A stretch of DNA of 64,000 bases from Nocardia rhizosphaerihabitans (GTDB taxonomy: Bacteria > Actinomycetota > Actinomycetes > Mycobacteriales > Mycobacteriaceae), in NCBI RefSeq assembly GCF_014646295.1, contig NZ_BMNE01000008.1:1-64000 (forward strand), in the 5' to 3' direction. This document shows, one piece after another, positions 33,618 through 41,659 of the stretch. Both the position numbers and the translations under genes were made by a program. The notes under the pieces were generated by a model. It was not told the origin of the DNA. It saw only the letters and a list, made by a program, of their open reading frames with translations, and searched no databases. The first letter of the stretch is position 1. Every line of letters starts with the position of its first letter.

Positions 33618-35384
33618 ATGGCAGAGGGGCAATGGAAGTTGTGGCACGACGCCGCATCGCTCGACGACGCGGCCCGGCAGTGGGCAACGTTTGCCAACCG
33701 ACTCGAGTCGACCGCTGATCAGCTGCTCGCCGAATCCAAGAACCTCGTCGCCGAGTGGGACGGTGAGACCGCCGAGTCTTACTACACACACCGCAACCAA
33801 GTGGTGACCGAGTTGGATACCGCTCAGGGCATTGCCGCGAGAGTAGCCTCGGCAGTTATCCTTATCGCCGCGAACGTACGCTCAGCACAGGATCAACTCG
33901 ACCAATCTTGGGACACTGTCTCGCATATTTCACATTCGGGCAGCCCCTCGGGTGCGGTCAGGTTCGAGCCCCGAGACGACGCCGAGACCGAGCTGGTCAA
34001 CGCCGCCGGCATCCGTGCCGCGGAGATCCGTACTGCTCTCGACAGCAGTTTGGGCAGCCACAAACAGACCCTGGCCGACGCCACCAGGGATTGGCAGGCG
34101 ATCAGTGCAGCGTTCGCGTCGATCACCCAGGATGGCGGTAACCCGTTCACGCTACCCCCGGATGTCGACAGCGACGGAGTCATCACGGTTGGCCACAAGA
34201 CATATTTCAACACCGGCTCGGGCGACGACGTGGTCACTATCAGCGATGATCCGTTGACTGGCGGAAGGCGGGTCACTGTCAACGGGACGTCGTATGCCGT
34301 ACCCGAGGGCCAGGAGATCGTTGTCCGCACAGGTGAGGGAGCAGACCACGTCAACGTTCCCGAGGGAACCAAGGTGAACCTCACGGTTCTGGGCGGCAAG
34401 GACGACGACGTGATCAAGACCGGAGTTGGAACCGACCGTGTTCTCGGTGGTCAAGGAGACGACGAGATCGAAACCGGCGGCGGCCGGGACTCGGTCCTCG
34501 CGGGTGGTGGGCGCGATTACGTCGACGGACAGGGCGATGACGACCTGCTCAGCGGCGGCGGGGGCAACGACACGGTGTACGGGCTCGGTGGCAACGACCG
34601 TCTTCTCGGCGGGGCGGGTCAGGACTACCTCGAGGGCGCAACCGGCGACGATACGATCGCCGCGGGTGCGGGCAATGACATCATGTCGGGTGGACGCGAC
34701 AATGACGTCATGTATGGCGGAGCCGGAAACGATACGTCCTATGCCGGAGCGGGCTCGGACGCAACCTACGGCGGCACTGGTGCGGACACAGCGCACAATG
34801 AGACCGGCGACCGTTCGGATAGAGATACCGAGCACACCGTGACGGTGCAGATCTCCAACGATGCCCGGTTCATCAAGATCGAAGGATCACCGGAGTTCGT
34901 GGCCAGGACCGAGGCTGATCTGGACATGCTGCGGTCCTCGCCGGCCGGACAGCAGATGCTGGCCGAGATGCAGCGCGCACATGACGACTCGGGTTTTCTC
35001 GGCATCGGTAAGGAAAACCTCACCATCACCGAGTATCCGACCAGCGACAACAGCAAGGCGCGCGACGGTGCCTTCGGTGGCAATGAGATCGAATACTCGC
35101 CACGAATGGATTCCATCAACGACGGCCCTCCCGCGGTGGTCCTCTATCACGAGATGGCCCACGTCTACGACTATATGACCGGCAACTTCGATGCCACCAA
35201 GTACACCGGTGACGACCCGACCAATCACGGGATCAGGCAAGGAGAACGCGTTGCCGCCGGTCTACCGGTCGACCATGATCGCAATCCGGAAACCCCGGAG
35301 ATAATCGACCCCGACCATCGTATCGAGCTGACCGAGAACGGGTTGCGCGCGGAGATGGGTGCACCACATCGTGAACACTACTGA
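33618..35384 (+). CDS. T7SS polymorphic toxin: WXG-like leader, RTX repeats, M91-type metallopeptidase
   Basis: A 588-aa protein. Residues 1-180 are a WXG100/LXG-like helical leader (WKLWHDAASLDDAARQWATF, LVAEWDGETAESYY). Residues about 255-395 hold at least twelve glycine/aspartate nonapeptides of RTX type (GGQGDDEIE, GGGGNDTVY, GGAGQDYLE, GAGNDIMSG), which bind calcium and fold outside the cell. The C-terminal 180 residues carry LYHEMAHVYDYMTG near 511, the HExxH zinc site of the M91 (NleD-like) effector peptidases. So it should be secreted, fold in calcium, and cleave a protein target. The start has GAGGGATTCG upstream. The lipoprotein gene at 35359 overlaps its 3' end and is a candidate immunity factor. 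Confidence 0.82.
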   Translation: MAEGQWKLWHDAASLDDAARQWATFANRLESTADQLLAESKNLVAEWDGETAESYYTHRNQVVTELDTAQGIAARVASAVILIAANVRSAQDQLDQSWDTVSHISHSGSPSGAVRFEPRDDAETELVNAAGIRAAEIRTALDSSLGSHKQTLADATRDWQAISAAFASITQDGGNPFTLPPDVDSDGVITVGHKTYFNTGSGDDVVTISDDPLTGGRRVTVNGTSYAVPEGQEIVVRTGEGADHVNVPEGTKVNLTVLGGKDDDVIKTGVGTDRVLGGQGDDEIETGGGRDSVLAGGGRDYVDGQGDDDLLSGGGGNDTVYGLGGNDRLLGGAGQDYLEGATGDDTIAAGAGNDIMSGGRDNDVMYGGAGNDTSYAGAGSDATYGGTGADTAHNETGDRSDRDTEHTVTVQISNDARFIKIEGSPEFVARTEADLDMLRSSPAGQQMLAEMQRAHDDSGFLGIGKENLTITEYPTSDNSKARDGAFGGNEIEYSPRMDSINDGPPAVVLYHEMAHVYDYMTGNFDATKYTGDDPTNHGIRQGERVAAGLPVDHDRNPETPEIIDPDHRIELTENGLRAEMGAPHREHY

Positions 35385-36027
35385 TTCGCGACCGGCGGCA
35401 AGAAGATTCGGTACCAGCGAGCGGGCCTGTTCGCTACTTGCCATCTGCGCATTGCTGCTCGTCGCCTGTGGCGCAGGGGCGAATACCGTCGATCAGCTAG
35501 CCGGTGGTGCCACGATTCCAGCCGGGGTTACGTTCGACGCCGATGTGACAATCACCCCTGCGGACGTTACGGTTGACTGGAGTGTGGAAAACCGAAGTAC
35601 CACTGAATTGCTTGTCCCGATACTGGTCTCGCACAAAGATGTAAAGCCTGAGGGTAACGCCTATGTTGTCCCGGCAGGTGACCACATCGAAATCGCAGAG
35701 CGTCTCTTCGTCTGGCCTGACGAAGTCGAGGAATTGGCCGTTACGCCGTCCGTTGGTGCGCTGCGCATCCGCCCGGGTACCACAGAATCGCGAACCATCC
35801 GGGTGCCTCGTCCGTTCAAGCCCTACCACCCTTTCGGGGGCGGCTTCGATGACGGTCCACCCGCATTACCGTCCCACCCGGAGGGCGTCGTCTTCTGTCT
35901 CGGGGTCGTGCCGGACCCGTACCCGCCCCCCCTGAAACTCGACACGGCGAAGGGTGTCGAGTTTGTGGCCCATGGGTGGGATGCACAGCAGTACCGCTTC
36001 TGTACGGACCCGGTGGCTGTCGAGTGA
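35359..36027 (+). CDS. Lipoprotein, candidate immunity protein for the RTX metallopeptidase
   Basis: A 222-aa protein with an N-terminal charged stretch, a hydrophobic segment and a lipobox (LLVACGAG, Cys near residue 35), so it is a surface lipoprotein. The mature part has a beta-rich domain (residues 50-140, DVTVDWSVENRST, VVPAGDHIEIAERL) and a Pro-rich C-terminus. GTG at 35359 is in front of the toxin stop (26-base overlap); a GTG at 35371 is equally possible. Overlap with the toxin gene and location outside the membrane, where a T7SS protease would act, make an immunity role plausible. No immunity family recognised. Confidence 0.65.
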   Translation: MHHIVNTTDSRPAARRFGTSERACSLLAICALLLVACGAGANTVDQLAGGATIPAGVTFDADVTITPADVTVDWSVENRSTTELLVPILVSHKDVKPEGNAYVVPAGDHIEIAERLFVWPDEVEELAVTPSVGALRIRPGTTESRTIRVPRPFKPYHPFGGGFDDGPPALPSHPEGVVFCLGVVPDPYPPPLKLDTAKGVEFVAHGWDAQQYRFCTDPVAVE

Positions 36028-36060
36028 TCCTGCCTTCCTGGTCTCAATTTCGCAAGATGG

Positions 36061-36381
36061 CTATGTTGTTGTGCGCGGCGCGGTTTTGATCCGCAGCGGC
36101 ATTCCGGTTGAGGCAAGGCGGTTCAGGAGCCGATGATCGAAGTACATCGAAGGAAAGCTTCTGCCTGCTAACGTGGCCTCCACCAGAATTTCGCCGCCAG
36201 TTTCGCGGGGCGTCGTCACCGACCTGGCGGCACTCAATTCGTCGAGGAACGCGGCGACCGCGTACTCCAGGCTCCAGTTCATGTCGATCCGATGTAAATG
36301 GGTCTCATCGGCATCATTTTCGCCAGTTCCGACTACTTCAGTACGGATCACCGGAGTTTTGTTGTCATGCTCATCGATCAT
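36061..36381 (-). CDS. Small protein of unknown function at the end of the PT33 toxin cassette
   Basis: A 106-aa soluble protein of mixed alpha/beta look (HLHRIDMNWSLEYAVAAFLDEL, then EILVEATLAGRSFPSMYFDH). GGAG lies six bases before the ATG at 36381. It follows the DUF4279 gene by nine bases on the same strand, so it belongs to the toxin operon. It may be a second immunity protein; I do not recognise the family. Tail is Arg/Thr-rich. Confidence 0.6.
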   Translation of the reverse strand: MIDEHDNKTPVIRTEVVGTGENDADETHLHRIDMNWSLEYAVAAFLDELSAARSVTTPRETGGEILVEATLAGRSFPSMYFDHRLLNRLASTGMPLRIKTAPRTTT

Positions 36382-36390
36382 TGACTACTC

Positions 36391-36789
36391 CTAGATGACA
36401 TCAATATCGAGCGAAAGTCCAGTAGGTGCTAGAAATGCGAGCGTCGCAGCCGACAAGGTGATTTCAGGCCAACGACCCGGCGGGGCATCCACCGCAACGG
36501 TCAGACAGCCGGATATTTCCGGGTCTGAGAGAACGCCCCGCAACTGCCCGCTAGCCTGTGCAAGTTGTCCGACAGCCCGGTCTATCTGCCCACCAACCTG
36601 TCCGGCGCCGGTCACTAGCCGAAGAACCCAACCATCAGAACTCCTACGCAGTTTAGGCGCGGCTCCCTGCTGCCCGGACCGCCATTGATCGGACGGCGTA
36701 AGACCTAGCGACGCAGTCACCTCATCCGGGTCGAAAGCGCCGGTCAATCGTAGAGAAACGGATACTTCGACAAGCTCCTCAACTGTCAT
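36391..36789 (-). CDS. DUF4279 protein, candidate immunity to the PT33 toxin
   Basis: A 132-aa protein with the DUF4279 signature at the start (VSLRLTGAFDPDEVTASLGL, TPSDQWRSGQQG) and the expected three-layer pattern after it. DUF4279 proteins often lie directly after polymorphic toxin genes. Its ATG overlaps the stop of the toxin gene (ATGA at 36786-36789), so toxin and partner are made together, the usual arrangement for cytosolic immunity proteins. Family clear; immunity inferred. Confidence 0.72.
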   Translation of the reverse strand: MTVEELVEVSVSLRLTGAFDPDEVTASLGLTPSDQWRSGQQGAAPKLRRSSDGWVLRLVTGAGQVGGQIDRAVGQLAQASGQLRGVLSDPEISGCLTVAVDAPPGRWPEITLSAATLAFLAPTGLSLDIDVI

Positions 36790-38051
36790 TGCAATCTGAT
36801 CCCCGTCGGGTCGCCGGGGCCCTTTCCGCCTTTTGGCTTAATGTACACGTTTCCCTTTCCATCCTTGTATAGATCGTACCGCGACGGCGGATCCGGCTTT
36901 ACGTCATGTGGGTCGTGACCGCGGGATTTTAGTTCCCTAATATCCTTGTCGGTCAGGATTTTATCCTGCGCGGGGTTCCGTGTCCGTTCCTCCGTGCTGT
37001 CCCAGACCGGCTCGTCGTCGGCTGCCTCGGCCGCGATGTATACCGCCATGCCCGCGATCGCACCCACCGCCGCACTCAGTCCAGCTTGGGTGAGATCGGG
37101 GATGGCGGTGAACCCGCCGCCGGCCACTCCGATGGCGATGACCGCGCCGACGGCGGTGACCATGCGGCTCACGGTGACGGTGTTCTTGATGATCACCGCC
37201 GTGGATTCCACAATCTCGATGGTGACCGCGGTCCCGCCCGCACCGGCGGCCGCGGCGCCGACGCCTGCGGTCAGGAAGGCTGCGACGCCGACGACCACCG
37301 CGGTCAACACGATGGCTGCGCCGATCTCGACAGCGGCGGCAGCGACTTGTTTGCCGATGTCCTCGCGCATGGTCGAGAGCGCCTCATTGTGTTCGGTCAG
37401 CGGCGTAACAATGCCCTTGGCGGCATCGGCGAGTAGTTTCGCCGCCTGTTCAAGGGTGGCGAGCTTTTCTTCGATGGCGATGATGTTGGGGTCGGTGCTG
37501 CCATCGAATTTTGCTTTGATCCCGCTGATTCGGGTCGCGGCTCCGGTGACTGTGGCGTGTTCGGCGAAGGTTTTCCACGCGTCGCGGGCGATGCCGAGTT
37601 TGTCTTTGTCACCGTTAGGGATTCGTCCGACTCGCTCCAGGAGTCCGACTACTACGCCTTCGTCCAACCCGGGACCATTGTCGCCTCGCGAGCTGACCGG
37701 CAAGGCCATACCGGAGTCGTAGAGCGGTTCGGACTCAGTGGGTTTGGTGGGTGCTGAACCGCTGGCTGTGGTGCGGTTGGAGTGCCACCAGTTGTAGCCA
37801 TTCGCTTGCAAGACATCGCCATAGCGAAGTAGCGCGTTCGCCAATGTTGCGGCAAGAGTGACGATTTCCTTGGCGTGGTTGTCGTAGGTGGTGATCCAGT
37901 TATTGCACGATTCGTGGTTTCCCGCCATGCCGCCGCACTGGTTTTGTAGGGCCGCGTTGAGTGGACCGAGGGCAAGGCTGAGGTCGTTGGCCAGGGCGTG
38001 GCATTTGTTGCCGGCGTCGTAGTACATGCCGGTGTCGATGGTCCACGTCAC
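36786..38051 (-). CDS. T7SS polymorphic toxin with PT33-type C-terminal domain
   Basis: A 421-aa protein. Residues 1-110 are a WXG100-like helical leader (YYDAGNKCHALANDL, AALQNQCGGMAG). A linker and helical region follow, then a hydrophobic Ala/Val/Gly stretch (about residues 255-350) that may insert in membranes. The last 55 residues (DKDIRELKSRGHDPHDVK, YDLYKDGKGNVYIKPKGG) match polymorphic toxin type 33, a predicted RNase-like tip. The GTG start at 38051 shares bases with the stop of the WXG100 gene upstream (TAGTG). It is the third gene of a five-gene minus-strand cassette: two WXG100 proteins, toxin, DUF4279 protein and a small unknown. Confidence 0.78.
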   Translation of the reverse strand: MTWTIDTGMYYDAGNKCHALANDLSLALGPLNAALQNQCGGMAGNHESCNNWITTYDNHAKEIVTLAATLANALLRYGDVLQANGYNWWHSNRTTASGSAPTKPTESEPLYDSGMALPVSSRGDNGPGLDEGVVVGLLERVGRIPNGDKDKLGIARDAWKTFAEHATVTGAATRISGIKAKFDGSTDPNIIAIEEKLATLEQAAKLLADAAKGIVTPLTEHNEALSTMREDIGKQVAAAAVEIGAAIVLTAVVVGVAAFLTAGVGAAAAGAGGTAVTIEIVESTAVIIKNTVTVSRMVTAVGAVIAIGVAGGGFTAIPDLTQAGLSAAVGAIAGMAVYIAAEAADDEPVWDSTEERTRNPAQDKILTDKDIRELKSRGHDPHDVKPDPPSRYDLYKDGKGNVYIKPKGGKGPGDPTGIRLQ

Positions 38052-38347
38052 TAGGCGCTTCCCAGCATCTTCTTGTTGATGTCGGCGGCATTGCCATAGC
38101 GGGTATGGGCTGATTTGGCGGCAGTGCTCATATCGCGCAGGCCGTCGGCGAATTCTCTTGCACCGGTTGCCCATTGGGTGTGGGCTATCTGGTAGGCGTC
38201 GGCGGCGATGCCTTCCCAGCTGCTGCCTTTGAGGGTCGCGACCTGATCGTCGATGTCGTCGAGGTGGTCGGCGACGTAGCCGGCGAGACCGGCGATTCGG
38301 GCCACGATCTGGTCGAGTTCGTCCATGTTGACCGAGAATTCCGACAT
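38051..38347 (-). CDS. WXG100-family ESX protein (second of a pair)
   Basis: A 98-aa helix-turn-helix protein with a WEG-type turn (LKGSSWEGIAADAYQ near residue 43) between two long amphipathic helices, as in EsxA/EsxB. Its ATG overlaps the TGA of the gene upstream (TGATG). Such proteins form a heterodimer and accompany the toxin leader through T7SS. No ESX core genes are nearby, so export must use a core encoded elsewhere. Confidence 0.8.
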   Translation of the reverse strand: MSEFSVNMDELDQIVARIAGLAGYVADHLDDIDDQVATLKGSSWEGIAADAYQIAHTQWATGAREFADGLRDMSTAAKSAHTRYGNAADINKKMLGSA

Positions 38348-38688
38348 CACAGGCCCGAGAGGTCGAGGCCGGACATGTTCAGTGAGTATGCGAGGTTGGT
38401 GTCTTGCTGTTGATAGTTCTCGGCGGTGATGCCGAGTTTGCTGGCCATGTCGGTGAGCGCGGTGATGATGGTGGTGCCGCCGTCGTGGGTTTCGGTCCAG
38501 CCGGTGCCGAACAAGGTGGCCAGGTCACCGCTCCAGCCGCCAGCCAACAGGGTGTCGACCTCAGTGTTGGCTGAAGCGAGGGCGGTACGTAGTGCTTCGG
38601 CGATGCCGTAGACATAGCGGCCGACGGCTTGGACCTCAGTGGGTACAACAGATAGCGACGCTCCGCCGCTCCCCCCAGGAGTGCTCAT
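38347..38688 (-). CDS. WXG100-family ESX protein (first of a pair)
   Basis: A 113-aa WXG100 protein with the turn LLAGGWSGDLATLFG near residue 50 between two helices. The helix after the turn has the expected pattern (HDGGTTIITALTDMASKLG). The ATG at 38688 lacks a strong ribosome site. It heads the PT33 cassette and overlaps the next WXG100 gene by one base, consistent with an EsxA/EsxB-like heterodimer in equal amounts. Confidence 0.8.
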   Translation of the reverse strand: MSTPGGSGGASLSVVPTEVQAVGRYVYGIAEALRTALASANTEVDTLLAGGWSGDLATLFGTGWTETHDGGTTIITALTDMASKLGITAENYQQQDTNLAYSLNMSGLDLSGL

Positions 38689-38810
38689 AGCCAGGGAGGC
38701 TACGGGAGGGAATGGTTTGTCACTATGTGGGTTGCGTCACCGTGCACTGCAGGCGGCGGCGCCTACGAGCTCTTAACGCTTCGGCCGGTTGGCAGTGAGA
38801 CTGTGTTGTC

Positions 38811-39600
38811 ATGCTGGATGTTTCGTCGTGGCAGCACGGTGGGTCGTTGGACGATGAGTTGTGAGCGGTTATCAAGCCGCTACTGGCGGTGAAACCGGCG
38901 GGAACACCGGGCCCTGCCCAGTACGACCCGAGGCTGGTGTTCCAGGGGATCTTGTTCGTGCTGTTCACCGGGATCGGGTGGGGGCCTGCCTCAGGAACTT
39001 GGATTCGGTTCCGGGATGACATGTTGGCGCAGGTTGCGAGACTGACAGGCTGCTGCGGTGTTCGAACAGATGCACCAGCGGTCCCTGGACCGCAGCAGAC
39101 GCTGCCGGGTTGATCGAGTTCGACCGGGTCATGATCGACGGCTCGCATGTGCGGGCCAAAAGGGGCGCCGCCACCGGACCGAGCCTGGTAGACCGTGGCA
39201 GGACCGGCTCCAAACATCACTTACTGACCTGCGGCAACGGATTCCCGTTCGTCGTCGAGCTCTCCGCAGCCAACGTCAACGACCACCGGATGCTCGCGCC
39301 CGTGCTCGATGACCTGCGCCCCTTGCGCGGACGACCGGGGCCACCCCGACGCCGGATCAAGAATCTGATCACCGACAGGGGCTACGACTACCCCAGCGCG
39401 TACACCGAGCTGCAGCAACGAGGGGTCACCGGCTACACCCCTCGCCGGGGAACCCGGGACAAGGTCACCGCCGGCCGGTGGATCGTGGAGCAAGCCTTCG
39501 CCCTACTCCACCAGTACCGCGCCTGGCCGTCCGATGGGAACACCGCATCGACATCCACTACCCATTCCTGAATCTCGGTGCAGCACTTCCTGGTAGCGAC
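38811..39600 (+). mobile_element. Degraded IS5-family transposase
   Basis: Reading from ATG 38811 across several frames gives a complete IS5-type transposase outline: YDPRLVFQGILFVLFTGIGW, LPQELGFGSGMTCWRRLRD, FDRVMIDGSHVRAKRG (first catalytic Asp), SKHHLLTCGNGFPF, ITDRGYDYPSAY (second Asp) and RLAVRWEHRIDIHYPF. It is broken by TGA at 38862 and 39045 (both TGG-to-TGA changes) and by frame changes near 38985, 39110 and 39520. At least five lesions make it a clear relic. I did not find certain terminal inverted repeats. A scrap of the same element lies at 25808. Confidence 0.75.
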
Positions 39601-39639
39601 CACTCAGCAACCGAACCGATAGGGGCTCTAAGGACATGG

Positions 39640-40110
39640 TCACGTAGAAACCCTCGGAGCTGGTGGATATAGCCAAATCTCGACCGCTTGGGCCAACTGG
39701 TCCAGTGCCTCGCGGATCGGCGGGCCGACGTCTTCCCACTCAAGGCCGCCGTAGCCGCAGCCGAGTGCGGGGATCGCTATGGACCGAATCTTGTACTGCT
39801 CGATCGTCTCGATGAGGGCCGGAAGTCCGGCGGTCACATCCTCCAGCCGACTGGCCGAGCGCCAGTGGCGCTTCGTCGGGTAGTTGATCACGAGCCGCGG
39901 CCCGGTCGTCGAGCCGGTCTGCCACACGAACATTCGGCCGATGTGGAGGTCTCCGGCCCGCGAGGCTTTTGCATACTCCCGGAACATGTCTGGATAGGTC
40001 TGCTTGAACTGCAGCGCGATCCCCTTGCCCATCACGCCGACAGTGTTGACTGCGTTGACCAGTGCTTCGGCATCGGAGGCGAGGAGGTCGCCGGATTTCT
40101 CGCGGATCAT
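39640..40110 (-). CDS. Macrodomain protein (DarG/ADP-ribose-hydrolase type)
   Basis: A 156-aa single macrodomain: GDLLASDAEALVNAVNTVGVMGKGIA (residues 7-32, the ADP-ribose loop with the NxxxxxxxGKG pattern of DarG-like enzymes), RLVINYPTKRHWR near 72, and SIAIPALGCGYGGLEW near 110. DarG macrodomains remove ADP-ribose from DNA thymidine and neutralise DarT. No DarT gene is adjacent, so it may guard against a toxin made elsewhere or against phage. ATG at 40110 overlaps the stop of the upstream gene (ATGA), and it is the last gene of a coupled trio. Confidence 0.82.
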   Translation of the reverse strand: MIREKSGDLLASDAEALVNAVNTVGVMGKGIALQFKQTYPDMFREYAKASRAGDLHIGRMFVWQTGSTTGPRLVINYPTKRHWRSASRLEDVTAGLPALIETIEQYKIRSIAIPALGCGYGGLEWEDVGPPIREALDQLAQAVEIWLYPPAPRVST

Positions 40111-40439
40111 GGAGCGAACATACGGTCATGAACGGCGAAATACGACCTTGCATAGGTGCTTTCGTCGTCGACTGTGATCACGTCGCAGGTGCCGACCAGT
40201 GCGAGTGGAATCTCGACGCCGAGATGCCGCCGATGGGGTGCGAGGACCGCTTCGGCGTTGATTCGCCGGACGATGGTGATGAGTCCGGTGACGGGGTCGG
40301 CCGTTCGAGCGGTGAACACGATGGTCTTGGCAAGGTCGTAGCCATACCGCTTCGCCAGCGATCGTATGCGGATCTCATCCCAGTTCTGTGCCGCGCCGGA
40401 CAGGTCGGAGCGGAGGTAGCCGATGGCGATGGGTTTCAT
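40107..40439 (-). CDS. Small resolvase-N-terminal-like protein
   Basis: A 110-aa protein starting MKPIAIGYLRSDLSG with QIRSL-like RIRSLAKRYGYDLAKTIVF, a pattern seen in short actinobacterial proteins annotated as recombinase-like (N-terminal resolvase fold). It is too short to be a working serine recombinase: the long catalytic helix and the DNA-binding region are missing. Both ends overlap neighbours by ATGA, so it is coupled to the winged-helix gene before it and the macrodomain gene after it. Function unknown, possibly nucleotide binding through the Rossmann-like fold. Confidence 0.65.
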   Translation of the reverse strand: MKPIAIGYLRSDLSGAAQNWDEIRIRSLAKRYGYDLAKTIVFTARTADPVTGLITIVRRINAEAVLAPHRRHLGVEIPLALVGTCDVITVDDESTYARSYFAVHDRMFAP

Positions 40440-40696
40440 CCCGCGATCACCGATCGAGGCACATCGAGCATGGCCTGGCCGGAGGGAGTCTTCGTGTAGG
40501 CGTGGCCGGACATCGATAGTTCCCACGCCTGCCGGTGCGGTGGTTGCCGGAGGAATCCGGTGTGGTGGAGCGTTCGCAGTGCGCGTCTTGTTCGCCTGAT
40601 GGAGATCCCGGTATCTGCGGCGATCTGGCGGTCGGTGAGTTGTCCGCCGGATTGCAGGATGCGGAGGACGCATGCTTGGTCGAGTATTGCGGTCAT
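40436..40696 (-). CDS. Small winged-helix DNA-binding protein
   Basis: An 86-aa protein with a clear winged helix-turn-helix: LRILQSGGQLTDRQIAADTG, ISIRRTRRALRTLHHTGFL. It is likely the regulator of the coupled trio it heads (this gene, the resolvase-like gene, the macrodomain gene). The ATG at 40696 has a G-rich ribosome site; longer upstream frame to 40819 is basic and unlike the family. Ends with ATGA overlap to the next gene. Confidence 0.65.
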   Translation of the reverse strand: MTAILDQACVLRILQSGGQLTDRQIAADTGISIRRTRRALRTLHHTGFLRQPPHRQAWELSMSGHAYTKTPSGQAMLDVPRSVIAG

Positions 40697-40845
40697 CGAC
40701 GGCCCCCGCCGGCCAGGCGTGTTCTTGAATAGGCGAGATCGGTTCGTCCGTAGATCACGTTGCCCCCTTGGCTGCTGGTCATGCACGGTGATCTGAAGGT
40801 ATTGATCCGAGACGGGCAACTGAACTACGTTCGGGACACTTCAGC

Positions 40846-40872
40846 GGACATTTCAAAGGTGCTGGTATGTCC
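40846..40872. promoter_or_regulatory. Inverted repeat before the HTH+NUDIX pair, possible operator
   Basis: GGACAT (40846-40851) and ATGTCC (40867-40872) are perfect inverted halves 15 bases apart, and a further GGGACA lies at 40833. They sit 26 bases before the start of the HTH gene at 40898 and may be its own binding site. Short arms, so it could be chance. Confidence 0.3.
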
Positions 40873-40897
40873 CGTAAATGGGCCGTATGGTTTGAGT

Positions 40898-41659
40898 ATG
40901 TCCCACCGCTTGGAAACGGCGATGCTTCGTGCGCGACTGGATTCGGTTGCGTTGGCTGAGGCTGTCGGCGTCGACGTGAAGACCGTCAATCGGTGGCTGG
41001 CGGGTCGCGTCCCGCATCGGCGAACACGGGCGGTGGTCGCGCGGGTGCTGGGTGAGGCCGAAGATCTGCTGTGGCCGCAGACGCGCCCTGATCTTGCAGC
41101 GGGAGGGACGGCGACAGCCGAGGTGCTGGGTGCTTACGCGCATCGGGCAGACATTCCCAATGACCTGTGGACCTCGCTCCTCCTCGGGGCAAGCGAGCAG
41201 ATCGACATCGCCGGATATGCGTATCCATTCGTATTGGAGCTGCTGCCCGACGCGGCGGACATCCTCGCGGAGAGGTGCCGCAATGGAACTCGCGTCCGGT
41301 TGGCGTTCGCGGACCCGAACTGTCCTCATGTGGCTGAGCGTGATGCGTTGGAGCAGATGAACGGAACGCTGGCCGGCCGAATTCGCAACGCTCTCAGCAT
41401 GTTGGGACCGCTGACCGGCACGCCAGGCTGCGACGTCGGACTGCATACGAGCCACCTCTACAACTCGGTGTTCCGGTTCGACGGCAATATGATCGTTACG
41501 CCGTACCTCCTCCGGGCGCGCGGATATCAGCACCCGGCGCTCCACCTGCGGAAGCTATCCCCGCACGGGATCTTCTCCTCGTTCGCCGAGCAATTCGAAC
41601 AGATCTGGGGCTCGGTGACCCCTTACGAGCAAGGACTCTCACATGAGCTCACGGCGTGA
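40898..41659 (+). CDS. XRE-type HTH regulator with DUF5919-like C-terminal domain
   Basis: A 253-aa protein. Residues 5-50 are an XRE-like HTH (RLDSVALAEAVGVDVKTVNRWLAGR). The rest (LLLGASEQIDIAGYAYPFVLELLP, RVRLAFADPNCPH, HLYNSVFRFDGNMIVTPY) matches the DUF5919 module common in Streptomyces and Nocardia HTH proteins, a PLD-like fold that may sense a ligand. The ATG at 40898 starts at the HTH; the frame upstream to 40760 is not family-like. It overlaps the NUDIX gene by 17 bases, the usual pairing. Confidence 0.78.
   Translation: MSHRLETAMLRARLDSVALAEAVGVDVKTVNRWLAGRVPHRRTRAVVARVLGEAEDLLWPQTRPDLAAGGTATAEVLGAYAHRADIPNDLWTSLLLGASEQIDIAGYAYPFVLELLPDAADILAERCRNGTRVRLAFADPNCPHVAERDALEQMNGTLAGRIRNALSMLGPLTGTPGCDVGLHTSHLYNSVFRFDGNMIVTPYLLRARGYQHPALHLRKLSPHGIFSSFAEQFEQIWGSVTPYEQGLSHELTA

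Noticed and set aside
34390..34800. Tandem DNA repeat in the toxin gene
   Set aside because: The periodicity follows RTX nonapeptides at protein level; it is not a separate DNA repeat or CRISPR array (no constant repeat with unique spacers).
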